A stretch of DNA of 6,347 nucleotides, taken from NCBI GenBank assembly GCA_003560935.1, contig PWJF01000519.1, positions 1 through 6,347 on the forward strand. Reading direction: 5' to 3'. The notes beneath the pieces are model-generated. The model was given only the letters and a program-made list of their open reading frames with translations. It did no database searches and had not been told where the DNA came from. This stretch comes from Ignavibacteriales bacterium (GTDB lineage Bacteria > Bacteroidota > Ignavibacteria > T3Sed10-11). Positions 5,080-6,347 of the stretch are shown here, one piece after another (the stretch's first letter is position 1; each line of letters begins with the position of its first letter). The position numbers and the translations under genes are program-made.

Positions 5080-6347
5080 TCAAACGGATTCAATCAACTC
5101 AACCGAATCGCAAATCAACTCCCACGCATCATTGACATGTCGCTGCTCGACTTCAGTCTGTCCGATAACCAGACGTATAACAAATTCTCCTTTTAACCGT
5201 GTATGTGTTACAAACATCTTACCGGATGCATTAATATGTTCGAGCAGTTCTTCGTTCAAATTGTTAACAGTTTCCAGATCCTCGAATCCCGGCGGTCGGT
5301 AACGGAAGCAGATAACGTTGAGCGGTACGGGCGCCATCAGCTCGAATTCGGTCGAGTTATCGATCGTTCGCGCAAATTCCTGTGCCATGGATATGTGACG
5401 GCGGATCTTTTCCTGCAGTCCTTCTATACCATAGTTGCGTATCACAAACCACAGTTTTAAAGCACGGAACCTGCGTCCGAGCTGCAATCCCCAATCACGA
5501 TAATTATTTACCGGCTTTCCTTCATTTGTTTTTAAGTATTCCGGCAGTACCTCAAAAGTTTTCACCAATGCCCGGGCATCCTTCACGAAATACGCCGAAC
5601 AATCGAAATTCGTAAACATCCATTTATGCGGATTGAATACAAACGAATCGACAGACCTGATGCCGTCGATCATCCATCGATACTCGGGTAGCAATAACGC
5701 AGTCCCTGCATAAGCGGCGTCCACATGCAGCCATATATTATACTTTGATGTAATATCGCCAAGTTTTTTCAGCGGATCGATTGCTGTCGATCCGGTTGTT
5801 CCGAGCGCTGCAACGACCGCAAGAGGAATATTCCCTTTCTCAATATCGTCGTCGATCTGATTATGCAATCGTCCCGTTGCGATAGCATACGTATCATCGA
5901 CGGGAAGTTTCCTCAAATTATCCGAACCGAGTCCGATAACCTTCACGGCTTTTTCGATTGAGGAATGACCCTCGTTCGAACAATATACTACATATTTATG
6001 CTGTGTGTGAAGCCCCTTCTTGTTGATTACAAAATCAGATTTCTTCTCACGTGCCGTCAACAGCGCACAGATTGTTGCCGTCGATGCGGTATCCTGAATA
6101 ACGCCGGTAAAGGTATCCGGCAAACCGATCATTTCACGAAGCCACACCATCACACGCTCTTCAAGTTCGGTTGCTGCCGGTGACGTTGCCCAGCTCATAC
6201 ACTGAGCGACGAGTGTCGCGGTCAGCATCTCTCCGAGAACGGATATACGGCTGCTGTTTGCCGGAAAGTATGCAAAAAATTTTGGATGCTGCCAGTGCGT
6301 GATACCGGGTATGATTATATTTTGAAAATCACGAAAAATCGTATCGA
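5080..6347 (-). CDS. Aromatic-L-amino-acid decarboxylase, group II PLP-dependent (5' end cut by the window edge)
   Basis: Fold-type I PLP enzyme that decarboxylates aromatic amino acids to amines; cytosolic, likely a dimer. The frame stays open to the right edge. Upstream of the internal ATG at 6228 it still reads clear family sequence (PGITHWQHPKFFAYFPANSS), so the true start lies outside and roughly 50-70 residues are missing. Of 421 visible residues the key ones are the cofactor-stacking His in EGHSSIEKA (codon 5965-5967), the Asp of HVDAAYAG that pairs with the pyridine nitrogen (5719-5721), and the PLP Lys of NPHKW (5623-5625). The Tyr aligned with human DDC Tyr332 is in LPEYLK (5536-5538). 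Keeping that Tyr favours true decarboxylase over aldehyde synthase activity. LGRRFRALKLWFV and the C-terminal FVIRLVIG block also match eukaryotic DDC. Exact substrate (Trp, Tyr, DOPA or Phe) cannot be fixed. The amidohydrolase lies 69 nt downstream with no clear metabolic link. Confidence 0.94.
   Translation of the reverse strand, partial: DTIFRDFQNIIIPGITHWQHPKFFAYFPANSSRISVLGEMLTATLVAQCMSWATSPAATELEERVMVWLREMIGLPDTFTGVIQDTASTATICALLTAREKKSDFVINKKGLHTQHKYVVYCSNEGHSSIEKAVKVIGLGSDNLRKLPVDDTYAIATGRLHNQIDDDIEKGNIPLAVVAALGTTGSTAIDPLKKLGDITSKYNIWLHVDAAYAGTALLLPEYRWMIDGIRSVDSFVFNPHKWMFTNFDCSAYFVKDARALVKTFEVLPEYLKTNEGKPVNNYRDWGLQLGRRFRALKLWFVIRNYGIEGLQEKIRRHISMAQEFARTIDNSTEFELMAPVPLNVICFRYRPPGFEDLETVNNLNEELLEHINASGKMFVTHTRLKGEFVIRLVIGQTEVEQRHVNDAWELICDSVELIESV

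Noticed and set aside
6226..6228. The ATG at 6228 as the true start of the decarboxylase
   Set aside because: The 39 codons upstream to the window edge remain open and encode conserved family sequence (ITHWQHPKFFAYFPANSS), so the gene begins outside the window.

Overview
The window is a compact, entirely minus-strand stretch of a bacterial chromosome. It holds seven protein genes, two of them cut by the window ends, and no RNA gene, CRISPR array or transposase. Base composition looks intermediate (mid-40s % GC by eye). A separate PurS/PurQ pair, a short-type phosphatidylserine decarboxylase next to phosphatidylserine synthase, and a eukaryote-like aromatic amino acid decarboxylase would fit a Gram-negative environmental lineage, perhaps of the FCB group (Ignavibacteria/Chlorobi/KSB1-like). 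That placement is inference only.

In transcription order (right to left): (1) a PLP-dependent aromatic-L-amino-acid decarboxylase, missing its first residues at the right edge (5080-6347); (2) a 69-nt gap almost filled by degenerate 7-bp repeats; (3) a predicted lipoprotein amidohydrolase of the YtcJ/amidohydrolase-3 type (3286-5010); (4) a 112-nt gap with a second, differently sequenced 7-bp repeat array; (5) a DUF58/von Willebrand A-like protein without its usual MoxR partner (2274-3173); (6) a gap with a good sigma70-like promoter; (7) psd, pssA, purS and purQ, closely spaced, with purQ cut at the left edge.

psd and pssA together make phosphatidylethanolamine: PssA forms phosphatidylserine from CDP-diacylglycerol and serine, and Psd decarboxylates it. 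PurS and PurQ are two of the three parts of the small-type FGAM synthase of purine synthesis; the PurL subunit is not visible. Tight spacing (39 nt, 17 nt, then a 4-nt overlap) suggests one transcript for these four genes. The three upstream genes show no obvious shared pathway.

Most of the window is ordinary housekeeping and accessory metabolism. The least explained signal is non-coding: two sequence-distinct arrays of degenerate heptamers bracket the amidohydrolase gene, and a third heptamer-like run lies inside its signal-peptide codons.
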